Source: Candidatus Gemmiger excrementavium
Lineage (GTDB): Bacteria > Bacillota > Clostridia > Oscillospirales > Ruminococcaceae
Assembly (NCBI GenBank): GCA_019116485.1
Contig: DXBO01000009.1
Location: 1-37,616, forward strand
Reading direction: 5' to 3'
Length of the DNA stretch: 37,616 nucleotides
Below, one piece after another: positions 17,758 to 26,111 of this stretch. The notes under the pieces are model-generated. The model saw only the letters and a list, made by a program, of their open reading frames with translations, was not told the origin of the DNA and did not search any database. Each line of letters opens with the position of its first letter. The stretch's first letter is position 1. Made by a program: the position numbers and the translations under genes.

Positions 17758-20628
17758 TTACAGGTCGGGATGATATTCCTTGCAGGTGCACTTCTTCCAC
17801 TTCAACCCGCTGCCGCAGGGACAGGGATCGTTGCGGCCAATCTTGGTTACCCGCACCGGGGCGGCGCCCTTGGTGCCGGGCCGGGTGGGCGCACCTTCGC
17901 CGGTGGGCTTGGCAACCTGTTCCCGCTTGGGCTCAGGGCTCTGCTGGCGGATTTCGATGGTCAGCAGCATGTGGACGGCGTCCTCCCGGATGGAAGCGAT
18001 CATTTCGTCGAACATGGCAAAACCTTCGATGCGGTACTCCACCACGGGGTCATGCTGCCCATAGCCGCGCAGGCCCATGCCCTGCTTGAGCTGGTCCATG
18101 TTGTCAATGTGTTCCATCCACTTGGAGTCCACATTGCGCAGCAGGCAGATACGCTCCAGTTCCCGCATGGTCTTGGCGCCGTACTTGGCCTCTTTGGCGG
18201 TCAGGATGTCCATGCCCCGCTTGTACAACTCGTCGGCAATGCCTTCCCGGGTCACATCATTGAGCTGGGCGGTGGTGTAGTTGAAATCGGTGGGCAGGCA
18301 CAGCCAGTTCATGAAATGACGGCGCAGACCGGCAAAATCCCAGTCGTCGGCGGTTTCGCCGCTCAGGTAGTTGTTGCAGGCGTCGTCAATGCTCTGGCGC
18401 ATCATCTCGTGCAGCTTGCCGGAGATATCCTCCCCGTCCAGCACCATCTGGCGCTGCTTGTAAATGATCTCACGCTGCTGGTTCATCACGTCGTCGTACT
18501 GCAGCACCTGTTTGCGGATGGCAAAGTTGGAGGCTTCCAGCTTTTTCTGGGCGCTCTCGATGGTGTTGGTGATGAGCTTGTTCTCGATGGGCATGTCTTC
18601 TTCCAGGCCCAGGGAGTCCATCAGGCTCTGCACCCGCTCGCCGCCGAAAATACGCATCAGGTCGTCTTCCAGGCTCAGGAAGAACCGGGAGGCGCCGGGG
18701 TCGCCCTGGCGGCCCGCGCGGCCGCGCAGCTGGTTGTCGATACGGCGGCTCTCGTGCCGCTCGGTGCCGATGATGAACAGACCGCCGGCTTCCCGCACGG
18801 CTTCGGCTTCCCGCTTGATCTCGGGCTCAAACTCGGCGCACAGTTCGTCAAACCGCTTGCGGGCGGCCAGCACCTCGGCGTTGTCGGTGTCGGCGTGGCC
18901 GTCGCACTCGGTCAGCAGAAATTCCAGTTTCTCGTCGATATCCGCTTCCGGCGGGGTAGGCAGTTCGGTGCCGGTGGCTTTGGCCCGGGCCTTGGCGTGC
19001 TCGTACTCGTCCTTGCGGGCGTCCAGGTCCTTGGTCAGCTCTTTGGCCAGTTCCTTTTTCAGGGCGGCTTTGGCCATGTAGGTCACGTTGCCGCCCAGCA
19101 TGATGTCGGTGCCGCGGCCCGCCATGTTGGTGGCGATGGTCACGGCGCCCTGCTTGCCGGCCTGGGCTACGATCTCGGCCTCACGCTCGTGCTGCTTGGC
19201 GTTCAGCACATTGTGTTCGATGCCGCGCTTTTTCAGCAGTTTGGACAGCGCCTCGCTCTTTTCCACGCTGACGGTGCCCACCAGCACCGGCTGACCCTTG
19301 GCGTGGCATTCCGCCACCTGCTCAATAACGGCGTTGTACTTGCCGTTGACGGTCTTGTACACGCTGTCCGGCAGGTCCTTGCGGGCCCGGGGCTTGTTGG
19401 TGGGGATGCTCACGATCTGCAGACCGTAGATCTCGCTGAATTCGTCCGCCTCGGTGGAAGCCGTACCGGTCATGCCGGCCAGCTTGTCGTACATGCGGAA
19501 GTAGTTCTGGAAGGTGACGGTGGCCAGCGTCTTGCTCTCGGCAGCCACGGTGACCCCTTCTTTGGCTTCGATGGCCTGGTGCAGACCCTCATTGAAGCGG
19601 CGGCCGTACATCAAGCGGCCGGTGAATTCGTCCACGATGATGACTTCGCCGTCTTTGACGATGTAGTCGGTGTCCCGGTGCATGACGCCCCGGGCCTTGA
19701 TGGCACCGTCGATGTAATGGCGCAGGGCCATGTTGTCGGCATCGGCCAGGTTCTCCACGTTGAAGTAGGCTTCGGCCTTCTGCACGCCGGACTCGGTCAG
19801 GGTGGCGGTCTTGCGCTTTTCGTCCACCACGTAGTCGCCGTCCACCTGTTCTTCGGCTTCCACCTTGTCGTCCAGCTCCACGATCACGCTCTTTTTCAGC
19901 GTCTTGGCAAAGTCGTCGGCGCGTTTGTACATCACGCTGGAATCCTCGCCCTTGCCGCTGATGATCAGCGGGGTACGGGCCTCGTCCACCAGGATGGAGT
20001 CCACCTCGTCCACAATGGCATAGGCGTGGCCGCGCTGCACCATGTTGGCCTTGTACACCACCATGTTGTCGCGCAGGTAATCAAAGCCGAACTCATTGTT
20101 GGTGCCGTAGGTCACGTCGGCGGCGTAGGCTTTTTTGCGCTCGGCGGGTTCCACGCTGTGCACCACCAGGCCCACAGTCAGCCCCAGGAAGCGGTACACC
20201 TTGCCCATCCACTCGCTGTCGCGGCGGGCCAGATAGTCGTTGACGGTGACCACATGGACGCCGCGCCCGGTCAGGGCGTTCAGATAAACGGGCATGGTGG
20301 CCACCAGGGTCTTGCCTTCACCGGTCTGCATCTCGGCAATGCAGGCGCGGTGCAGCACAATGCCGCCGATGATCTGTACCGGGTAGGGTTTCAGGCCCAG
20401 TACGCGCCAGTCAGCCTCCCGGCAGACGGCGAAAGCCTCGGGCAGCAGGTCGTCCAGGGTCTCACCCTTGGCCAGCCGCTCCTTGAACTGGGCGGTCTTG
20501 CCCCGCAGTTCATCGTCGGTCAGCTGCTGCATTTCCGGCTCCAGGGCCAGCACCTTGTCGGCCAGCGGCTGGATGCGCTTGAGCTCTTTGTCGGAGAAAG
20601 TGCCGAACAGTTTTTCAAAAAAAGACAT
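17758..20628 (-). CDS. secA: Preprotein translocase subunit SecA
   Basis: [47 protein letters not shown]-type region, [16 protein letters not shown]-terminal SEC-C zinc motif [17 protein letters not shown]. Confidence 0.98.
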   Translation of the reverse strand: MSFFEKLFGTFSDKELKRIQPLADKVLALEPEMQQLTDDELRGKTAQFKERLAKGETLDDLLPEAFAVCREADWRVLGLKPYPVQIIGGIVLHRACIAEMQTGEGKTLVATMPVYLNALTGRGVHVVTVNDYLARRDSEWMGKVYRFLGLTVGLVVHSVEPAERKKAYAADVTYGTNNEFGFDYLRDNMVVYKANMVQRGHAYAIVDEVDSILVDEARTPLIISGKGEDSSVMYKRADDFAKTLKKSVIVELDDKVEAEEQVDGDYVVDEKRKTATLTESGVQKAEAYFNVENLADADNMALRHYIDGAIKARGVMHRDTDYIVKDGEVIIVDEFTGRLMYGRRFNEGLHQAIEAKEGVTVAAESKTLATVTFQNYFRMYDKLAGMTGTASTEADEFSEIYGLQIVSIPTNKPRARKDLPDSVYKTVNGKYNAVIEQVAECHAKGQPVLVGTVSVEKSEALSKLLKKRGIEHNVLNAKQHEREAEIVAQAGKQGAVTIATNMAGRGTDIMLGGNVTYMAKAALKKELAKELTKDLDARKDEYEHAKARAKATGTELPTPPEADIDEKLEFLLTECDGHADTDNAEVLAARKRFDELCAEFEPEIKREAEAVREAGGLFIIGTERHESRRIDNQLRGRAGRQGDPGASRFFLSLEDDLMRIFGGERVQSLMDSLGLEEDMPIENKLITNTIESAQKKLEASNFAIRKQVLQYDDVMNQQREIIYKQRQMVLDGEDISGKLHEMMRQSIDDACNNYLSGETADDWDFAGLRRHFMNWLCLPTDFNYTTAQLNDVTREGIADELYKRGMDILTAKEAKYGAKTMRELERICLLRNVDSKWMEHIDNMDQLKQGMGLRGYGQHDPVVEYRIEGFAMFDEMIASIREDAVHMLLTIEIRQQSPEPKREQVAKPTGEGAPTRPGTKGAAPVRVTKIGRNDPCPCGSGLKWKKCTCKEYHPDL

Positions 20629-20689
20629 AGGAAAACTCCTGTATTTTCCGCCGCCGGGCCCGGCGGCAGACTATTTTACACACTATACT

Positions 20690-20732
20690 ATAATACACCC
20701 GCGCAGGGCTTGCTGTCAAACCTGCGCGGGTG
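20690..20732 (-). promoter_or_regulatory. secA promoter embedded in a GC-rich inverted repeat
   Basis: Minus-strand TTGACA (20719-20714), 18-nt spacer, TATTAT (20695-20690). Arms CACCCGCGCAGG/CCTGCGCGGGTG (20696-20707, 20721-20732). Confidence 0.6.
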
Positions 20733-20736
20733 CATT

Positions 20737-21654
20737 TTAGAATTTATTTACGGGTTTCGGGTGGGCGGGCAGGCTCAGCAAAACCAGCATCACAAAGATG
20801 CAGCCAAAGCCCAAAGCATCCCACAGGGTAAAGGGGGAACCCAGCACCAGCGTGCTGATAATGGCGGCGGTGACCGGTTCGGCAAAGCTGTACAGGCTGG
20901 CCCGCTGGGGGCCGATGAGCGGCACGCCGGACATATACAGGCTGAACGCCAGCACGTTGCCCACGATGACCACTACCGCGATGCCCAGCACCCCCACCGG
21001 GCCGGGCAGATAGCCCATCTCCCAGGGGCGGAACACCAGGTGGAACAACGCCCCGCCCATCAGGAACGCCCAGCCCTGCAGCATGGGGGTAGGGTACTGC
21101 TTTTGCAGGTTTTTGGGCCACATGGTGTAGATCATCACCGCCACGGCAGACAAAAGCCCTGTACCCAGCGCCGCCGGGCTGATGACCAGGCTGGTGAAAC
21201 TGCCGTGGGTGGTCAAAAGAAAGACCCCCACCAGCGCCAGCAGGATAGAGAGCAGTTCAAACACCCGGGGGCTGCGGCGCTGCTGCAGGCAGACCGCCAG
21301 CAGAATCAACACAGGGGAAACGTCCTGCAAGATGGTGGCGATCCCTGCCGAGGACAGCTGGATGGTCAGGAAATAGAGGAACTGGCAGCAGCTCACGCCG
21401 GCCAGGCCGTAGATCAGCAGGTCCAGGGCGTTGCGGGGATTTTTCTTTACGTTCCAGGGGTCGAACAGCAGACGGCGATCCCTGGCACAATAGAAGCCGC
21501 ACAGCAGCAGCCCTGCCAGAAGCAGGCGGATGGGCACCAGCCAGGTGGAGTCCATCCCCTCCCGCGTGAAGAGGTACTGCCCCATACAGCCGGATATGCC
21601 CCAGCAGGCCGCGCCGCCCATGGTCAGGCAGGCGCCCTTTACCCGGTCAGACAT
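20737..21654 (-). CDS. EamA/DMT-family transporter
   Basis: Ten hydrophobic segments; MGGAACWGISGCMGQYLFTREGMDSTWLVPIRLLLAGLLL; YSFAEPVTAAIISTLVLGSPFTLWDALGFGCIF. Confidence 0.88.
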   Translation of the reverse strand: MSDRVKGACLTMGGAACWGISGCMGQYLFTREGMDSTWLVPIRLLLAGLLLCGFYCARDRRLLFDPWNVKKNPRNALDLLIYGLAGVSCCQFLYFLTIQLSSAGIATILQDVSPVLILLAVCLQQRRSPRVFELLSILLALVGVFLLTTHGSFTSLVISPAALGTGLLSAVAVMIYTMWPKNLQKQYPTPMLQGWAFLMGGALFHLVFRPWEMGYLPGPVGVLGIAVVVIVGNVLAFSLYMSGVPLIGPQRASLYSFAEPVTAAIISTLVLGSPFTLWDALGFGCIFVMLVLLSLPAHPKPVNKF

Positions 21655-22309
21655 GGCAATTTCCTCCTTCCAGTATATACGCGGCGGCTTCCCGCAGGTT
21701 ACGCACCACCGGCGCACCTGTGGTGCGCAGTGCCTCAGGGGACTGGTGACCGCTGCTTTGCAGTACGCAGCCTACGCCCAGGGCCCGGGCCACCTCAAAA
21801 TCATGGGTGGAATCCCCGATCATCACGGTACGGGCCGGGTCCACACCGCCCTCCTGTAAAAAGCGCAGTCCCAGGTCCACTTTGCTCTTGGCGTAAATGT
21901 CGCCCAGGCCCAGCAGCCGGTCAAAGCAAGGGGCCACGCCCCGCTCGGCCACCTGGCGCTCCAGCGTGGTCACGGGGCTGGCCGACAAAATCACCTGGCG
22001 CAGCCCGGCGGCGGCAAAGGCGTCCAGGGCATCCCGGGCGCCGTCGGCCAGGGGACAGGCGACACTGGCGGGGATATAATCTTCCATATAGCTTTGGGCC
22101 AGGTCGGCAAAGGGATGGCGGGCAAAGTCAAAACCCGCCCGCTGGTAGTATTCCTCTACAGGAAAGCCAAAAATCGCCCGGTACTGATCGCGGTCGTACC
22201 GCTGCGGATAACCGTACCGCGCCAGCAGACGGTTGAGCGCGTCCACGCACAGTTGTACATCATCCAGCAGGGTGCCGTTCCAATCCCACAAAATCAGTTC
22301 CGGGCGCAT
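21647..22309 (-). CDS. HAD-superfamily hydrolase (phosphoglycolate phosphatase-like)
   Basis: LILWDWNGTLLDDV, VILSASPVTTLERQVAERGV, TVMIGDSTHDFEVARALGVGCVL. Confidence 0.88.
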   Translation of the reverse strand: MRPELILWDWNGTLLDDVQLCVDALNRLLARYGYPQRYDRDQYRAIFGFPVEEYYQRAGFDFARHPFADLAQSYMEDYIPASVACPLADGARDALDAFAAAGLRQVILSASPVTTLERQVAERGVAPCFDRLLGLGDIYAKSKVDLGLRFLQEGGVDPARTVMIGDSTHDFEVARALGVGCVLQSSGHQSPEALRTTGAPVVRNLREAAAYILEGGNCHV

Positions 22310-22319
22310 AGAATACCTC

Positions 22320-22922
22320 TTATTTTTCCACGAAGATGCCGTTGAGTCCCGCATTGGACTCGATGAGTTTTACCAGGGCCACGCCCAGCACGGTGCAGCT
22401 GACCAGTTCCCCGACACCCACCGAAATGCCGTTGCTCAGGCAGAGCAGCCAGAGCGGGGCGCTCATGACATGGTAATCAGTGAAGAAAAGGGTGATCTCG
22501 ATGCCGATGATAACGGCATTGAAGAACACCGGCGGCAGGGACGCCGGGATCGCCAGGCCCTTAAGGCGCAGATGGCGCAGGCGGTAGGTGACCAGGCAGG
22601 CCAGCAAAGTGGCGATGGTGCCGAAGATCACGTCGATGATGGTGGAGCCGAACAGGTTTGCCAGAAAGCAGCCCAGTGTGACGCCGATGATATATTCGGC
22701 GCCAAAAACGGGCAGCAGGCAGAGGGCCTCGGCCACACGGACCTGGACGGCGCCGTAGCTGAAAGGCGCCAGCACCAGGCACAGCACCACATACACGGCG
22801 GCGATGACGGCGCAGCGCACCAGGCGACGCACCGAGGCATGGCTGTCGTTGCGGGGCAGAGCCAGCCGCACAGCGACACAGGCCGCCAGTACGGCGGCCA
22901 CGGAAGCGATAAACAGATACAT
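22320..22922 (-). CDS. queT: QueT-family queuosine-precursor transporter
   Basis: Multi-TM; APFSYGAVQVRVAEALCLLPVFGAEYIIGVTLGCFLANLFG is characteristic. Preceded by a preQ1-III riboswitch. Confidence 0.9.
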   Translation of the reverse strand: MYLFIASVAAVLAACVAVRLALPRNDSHASVRRLVRCAVIAAVYVVLCLVLAPFSYGAVQVRVAEALCLLPVFGAEYIIGVTLGCFLANLFGSTIIDVIFGTIATLLACLVTYRLRHLRLKGLAIPASLPPVFFNAVIIGIEITLFFTDYHVMSAPLWLLCLSNGISVGVGELVSCTVLGVALVKLIESNAGLNGIFVEK

Positions 22923-22929
22923 ACAGACA

Positions 22930-23025
22930 CTCCGGCGGATAGATTTTGACCGCATGCCAGACCGCCAGCCTGGCACCGGTTTGCGCCGCGCAAAGCACGG
23001 CGGAGCCTAAAATCCTAAGTTGCTC
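22930..23025 (-). promoter_or_regulatory. preQ1-III riboswitch upstream of queT
   Basis: Minus strand GAGCAACTTAGGATTTTAGGCTC...CGCCGTGCTTTGCGCGGCGCAAACCGGTGCCAGGCTGGCGGTCTGGCATGCGGTCAAAATCTATCCGCCGGAG. Loop GGCGG can pseudoknot with CCGCC directly abutting the SD GGAG, 7 nt from the queT ATG. Confidence 0.92.
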
Positions 23026-23036
23026 AACAAAAAATC

Positions 23037-23065
23037 ATTATAGCAAAGCGGCGCAGCGCTTGCAA
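23037..23065 (-). promoter_or_regulatory. Promoter of the preQ1-III/queT transcript
   Basis: Minus strand TTGCAA, 17-nt spacer, TATAAT. Confidence 0.75.
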
Positions 23066-23106
23066 GGGGGCCGGGCGGGAATTTTGGCGCAAAAGCGCAA
23101 ACGGTC

Positions 23107-23135
23107 TTGACTTTCCCAGGCAAACAGTTTATAAT
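23107..23135 (+). promoter_or_regulatory. tRNA-Leu promoter
   Basis: TTGACT (23107-23112), 17-nt spacer, TATAAT (23130-23135), 13 nt before the tRNA 5' end. Confidence 0.8.
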
Positions 23136-23148
23136 TCAAGAGTTACAA

Positions 23149-23232
23149 GCCGGTGTGTTGGAATTGGCAGACGAGACGGACTCAAAATCCGTTGGTGGTG
23201 ACACCGTGTGGGTTCGACCCCCACCACCGGCA
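23149..23232 (+). tRNA. tRNA-Leu (anticodon CAA)
   Basis: Acceptor GCCGGTG/CACCGGC-A, anticodon stem ACGGA/TCCGT with loop CTCAAAA, long variable arm, T-loop GTTCGAC. 3' CCA not encoded. Confidence 0.95.
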
Positions 23233-23234
23233 TA

Positions 23235-23275
23235 CAAAAAGCCCCCGGGAACTTAGGTTCCCGGGGGCTTTTCGT
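23235..23275 (+). terminator. tRNA-Leu transcript terminator
   Basis: AAAAAGCCCCCGGGAAC-TTAG-GTTCCCGGGGGCTTTT. Confidence 0.9.
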
Positions 23276-23320
23276 ATAGCCGTGGTGAGGGGGCGAACAG
23301 GGCGGCGCGCCGCAGCGCGC

Positions 23321-23347
23321 AACCAACAGTCCGGTGGACTGTTGGTT
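23321..23347. repeat. Perfect 12-bp palindromic hairpin
   Basis: AACCAACAGTCC-GGT-GGACTGTTGGTT. Confidence 0.85.
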
Positions 23348-23434
23348 AGCCAGCGGGAGACCCCATCGGCGGCGAAAGGTACGCGATGATAAGGTGCGGG
23401 GACGAGGCGCGCCGCAGCCCTGGGCCGTTGGGGT

Positions 23435-23593
23435 GTAGGGCGGGGTCTTGACCCCGCCGCGGGGCCCGGCGGCAGCCCGCCGCGCTGCCGTTTTTGCTTG
23501 TGCCGCCGTTGAGCGCCGGGAAAGCCTGCGGGCTGTCCGGGGGGGGCTGTGGCTGGGGCTACACGGTCCGGCGGGGTCAAGACCCCGCCCTAC
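23435..23593. repeat. 159-bp element bounded by 25-bp perfect inverted repeats (MITE/REP-like?)
   Basis: GTAGGGCGGGGTCTTGACCCCGCCG (23435-23459) and its exact reverse complement CGGCGGGGTCAAGACCCCGCCCTAC (23569-23593). Each arm is also self-palindromic. Confidence 0.75.
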
Positions 23594-23677
23594 GTTTGGC
23601 GGTTTGTAGGCGCTCCTATATGAAAGTCTGGGGAGTTGATTTCATTTTGGAGGCCATATCAATCGCTTAATGGATTA

Positions 23678-24384
23678 TCAATTATTGAGGCTTGCTTTAT
23701 ATTCAAGGAAGTCCTGAATATAAGGATTGTTCGGATCATAAAGATCGTCAAAAGCTTCTTGAGTTTTTTCCTCAGATATTTTTTCTAAATCATCCCAGCT
23801 TACGCCGCCGAGCTCCTTTGCCACAGCATCTGAGTAAGCTCTCTTCTCTTCTATTGTCATATTCTCTACTTCTTCAGGCGTTAACTCTCTAGTAGTACCG
23901 TCGTTATAAACTCCAGGGGAGACTTCGTATTTCTCACCTGTATCTGCGGGGGTCTCGGTAGCGGTGGGGTCCGGTATCTGTTCAAGGTTACGGCCAAGGC
24001 TGTACTGCCTGAACTCCTCAATAAACTCGTGGGTACAACCCTCTTCCTGCTCCTTCGCTGCATCCCAGTGGTCATACCCACTTGAATAAATATCCTCATA
24101 CATCACATACCGGGTATCCTGACTGCTCCGAAGGTCCTCGTAGGTTACACATTATCATATTTGTAGGTCTCAACATATACGTCAAATTCGTAATCCGGGC
24201 TGTCCGCATTCACAGGGGTGGCGGCAGGCGCCGGTTCCGGGGTGGGAGCGGGGGTCGCCGTAGGGGCCGGGGTGGCGGCTGTCTCCGGGGTCTCAACCAC
24301 GGCAGGGGCAGACCCCGCTTTGTACCAGACCGCAGCAGCCAGGACAAGGACAACCACCACTGCCGCAGCGATCCATTTTTTCAT
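23678..24384 (-). pseudogene. Membrane-anchored acidic protein, apparently split by a frameshift (ORFs 24384-24145 and 24106-23678)
   Basis: ORF1 MKKWIAAAVVVVLVLAAAVWYKAG + Pro/Thr/Ala linker ends ...YVETYKYDNV*. The second frame is open through VTYEDLRSSQDTRYVMYEDIYSSGYDHWDAAKEQEEG.... Removing one GT from AATGTGTAACC would fuse them. Confidence 0.6.
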
Positions 24385-24509
24385 CTTCTTTTCCTCCTCC
24401 ACCGGATGATCTCACGGGTAATTATAACGCCGGGCGGTTCGCCTGGCAAGGGAACGCGCCGACTTTTCTGTACCCGGCGCATGTTTCGGTTGGCAGCGCC
24501 CGCATGTAT

Positions 24510-24558
24510 AAATCCCTCCCCCGGGTGGCATACTGCTACCCAAAGGGAGGGATTTTTT
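24510..24558 (+). promoter_or_regulatory. Terminator-like hairpin containing the SD and abutting the start codon of the DUF378 gene
   Basis: AAATCCCTCCC (24510-24520) / GGGAGGGATTT (24545-24555) with inner GGGTGGC/GCTACCC stem, T-run then ATG 24559. Confidence 0.6.
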
Positions 24559-24780
24559 ATGTCCGTATTCAAAAAACTGTTGCTGCTGCTGGCCATTGTG
24601 GGCGGCATCAACTGGGGTATCTACGGCATCTGGGGCTTCAACGCCGTGGGCTGGCTGCTGGGCGGCAGCCTGACCTGGGTGGCCCGCACCGTGTTTATCG
24701 TGGTGGGGGTGGCGGCGCTCTGCCTGGTGCCCAGCCTGTTTATGAGCGATACCCCTCAGGCGCAGCCCGGTTCCCGCTGA
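24559..24780 (+). CDS. DUF378 small membrane protein (73 aa)
   Basis: MSVFKKLLLLLAIVGGINWGIYGIWGFNAVGWLLGGSLTWVARTVFIVVGVAALCLV. Confidence 0.85.
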   Translation: MSVFKKLLLLLAIVGGINWGIYGIWGFNAVGWLLGGSLTWVARTVFIVVGVAALCLVPSLFMSDTPQAQPGSR

Positions 24781-24784
24781 ACCT

Positions 24785-24804
24785 GGGCGGGCAGCGGCCC
24801 GCCC
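24785..24804. repeat. GC-rich palindrome between convergent genes, same CCCGCCCTAC end as the 23.5 kb repeat
   Basis: GGGCGGGC-AGCG-GCCCGCCC followed by TAC. Confidence 0.6.
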
Positions 24805-24811
24805 TACATAG

Positions 24812-25975
24812 TTACAGGATGGGTTCGGCGTCCAGGCGGGGGCCCTGGGCGTGCAGCCCTACGCTGAGCACCAGCCCCACGCACAGGTACATCATGACCA
24901 CGCTGGACCCGCCGGCTGAGAAGAAGGGCAGCGTCACCCCAATGACCGGCAGTACCTGCAGATTCATGCCCAGGTTGATGACGCACTGTACAAACAGCGC
25001 TGCAAAAATGCCCACGCAGATGTTGCGGCCCAGGGCGTCCCGGCTGCGCAGCGCCGTGCGCAGCGTGCGCAGGCACAGCACAAACAGCAGTGTCAGCACT
25101 GCCGCCGCGCCCACAAACCCCAGCACGTTGGCCAGGTAGGCAAAGATAAAATCGTTCCAGGCGTTGGGCACAAAAATATGCTCTCCGCTGAACAGCCCCT
25201 GCCCGGTCAGCCCGCCGGTGCCAATGGCCATGGCGCCCTTGTTCTGCTGGTAGGTAATGTCGGACAGCGCCGGATCTTCCGGCGTCAAAATCGCCATGAT
25301 GCGCTGGAACTGGTAGCCTTTCAGGATATCGGGTTTCAGGACCAGCAGCGCACCGCCGCCTACAATACCCCCGGCCAGCACGCCGCCCACCAGCCAGTGG
25401 GACAGCCCGCCCGCGTACAGCATAATCAGCCCGATGCCCAGAAACACCAGGGCGGTGCCGTCGTCGCCCTGCAGGTGGATCAAGAACGGCGGTACGATCA
25501 CATGGACCAGCAGCGGCAGCAGGTTGCGGGGGCGGTTGACCTGGCCCCGCAGGTGGCTCAGATGCAGCGCCAGCGTCAGGATAAAGCTGATTTTGGCCAG
25601 CTCGGCGGGCTGAAAGGTCATACCCCCCACCCGATACCAGCTGTAGTTGGAGGTGCCGCCCGCGTCGTAACCAACCGTTACCACGCCGAACCGGACGTTG
25701 TGCAAAAACAGGGTGGGCAGCACCAGCCCCCAGGCCACCGTGCCGTGCAGCGGCCAGGCCCGCGCCAGGGCGCGGTAGTCCACGGTGGAAAAAATGATGG
25801 CCAGCATGACCCCCAGCAAACTGGCGATCAACTGTACCGATGCTTTGTTGTTAGACCCCAGCTGGCTTTGCCCCAGCGAGACCAGAACCACCACGCTGAG
25901 CGCCGAACACAGCAGGCAGACCGCCAGATACAGCGCGTCCATGCGGCGCAGGTAGCGGCGGATCAGTGGATACAT
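24812..25975 (-). CDS. rodA: Rod-shape-determining protein RodA (FtsW/RodA/SpoVE family)
   Basis: MTFQPAELAKISFILTLALHLS, GAMAIGTGGLTGQGLFSGEHIFVPNAWNDFIFAYLANVLGF, GMNLQVLPVIGVTLPFFSAGGSS. Confidence 0.88.
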   Translation of the reverse strand: MYPLIRRYLRRMDALYLAVCLLCSALSVVVLVSLGQSQLGSNNKASVQLIASLLGVMLAIIFSTVDYRALARAWPLHGTVAWGLVLPTLFLHNVRFGVVTVGYDAGGTSNYSWYRVGGMTFQPAELAKISFILTLALHLSHLRGQVNRPRNLLPLLVHVIVPPFLIHLQGDDGTALVFLGIGLIMLYAGGLSHWLVGGVLAGGIVGGGALLVLKPDILKGYQFQRIMAILTPEDPALSDITYQQNKGAMAIGTGGLTGQGLFSGEHIFVPNAWNDFIFAYLANVLGFVGAAAVLTLLFVLCLRTLRTALRSRDALGRNICVGIFAALFVQCVINLGMNLQVLPVIGVTLPFFSAGGSSVVMMYLCVGLVLSVGLHAQGPRLDAEPIL

Positions 25976-26050
25976 AGGCAAACTCCCTTCGGGTAGATTA
26001 TCCCTATTATAGCGCATTGGGGGGCGTTTGACCACGGCTGCAAATTAAAT

Positions 26051-26079
26051 TTTACAAATCGCCCGTTGTGTACTATAAT
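26051..26079 (+). promoter_or_regulatory. Promoter of tsaE unit
   Basis: TTTACA, 17-nt spacer, TATAAT. Confidence 0.7.
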
Positions 26080-26111
26080 ACATACGACTACGCTGTAAGG
26101 AGTATGCCGCC

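Noticed and set aside
17683-22236. 1517-aa plus-strand ORF antisense to secA, the EamA gene and the HAD gene
   Set aside because: It runs opposite to several clearly recognised genes and has low-complexity Gly/His/Val-rich composition typical of antisense frames in GC-rich DNA. Stop-free length is explained by codon bias.
23129-23580. Short ORFs over tRNA-Leu and the downstream repeats (65, 78 and 132 aa)
   Set aside because: They read through a tRNA, a terminator and palindromic repeats. They are better explained as non-coding.
23149-23600. Possible integrative element at tRNA-Leu
   Set aside because: No integrase, recombinase or clear direct repeat of the tRNA 3' end is visible within the window. 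Only an inverted mirror and repeats are seen, so an integrated element is not claimed.
24143-24153. Programmed ribosomal frameshifting as explanation of the split gene
   Set aside because: No slippery heptamer or obvious downstream stimulatory structure at AATGTGTAACC. Indel or slippage is more economical.
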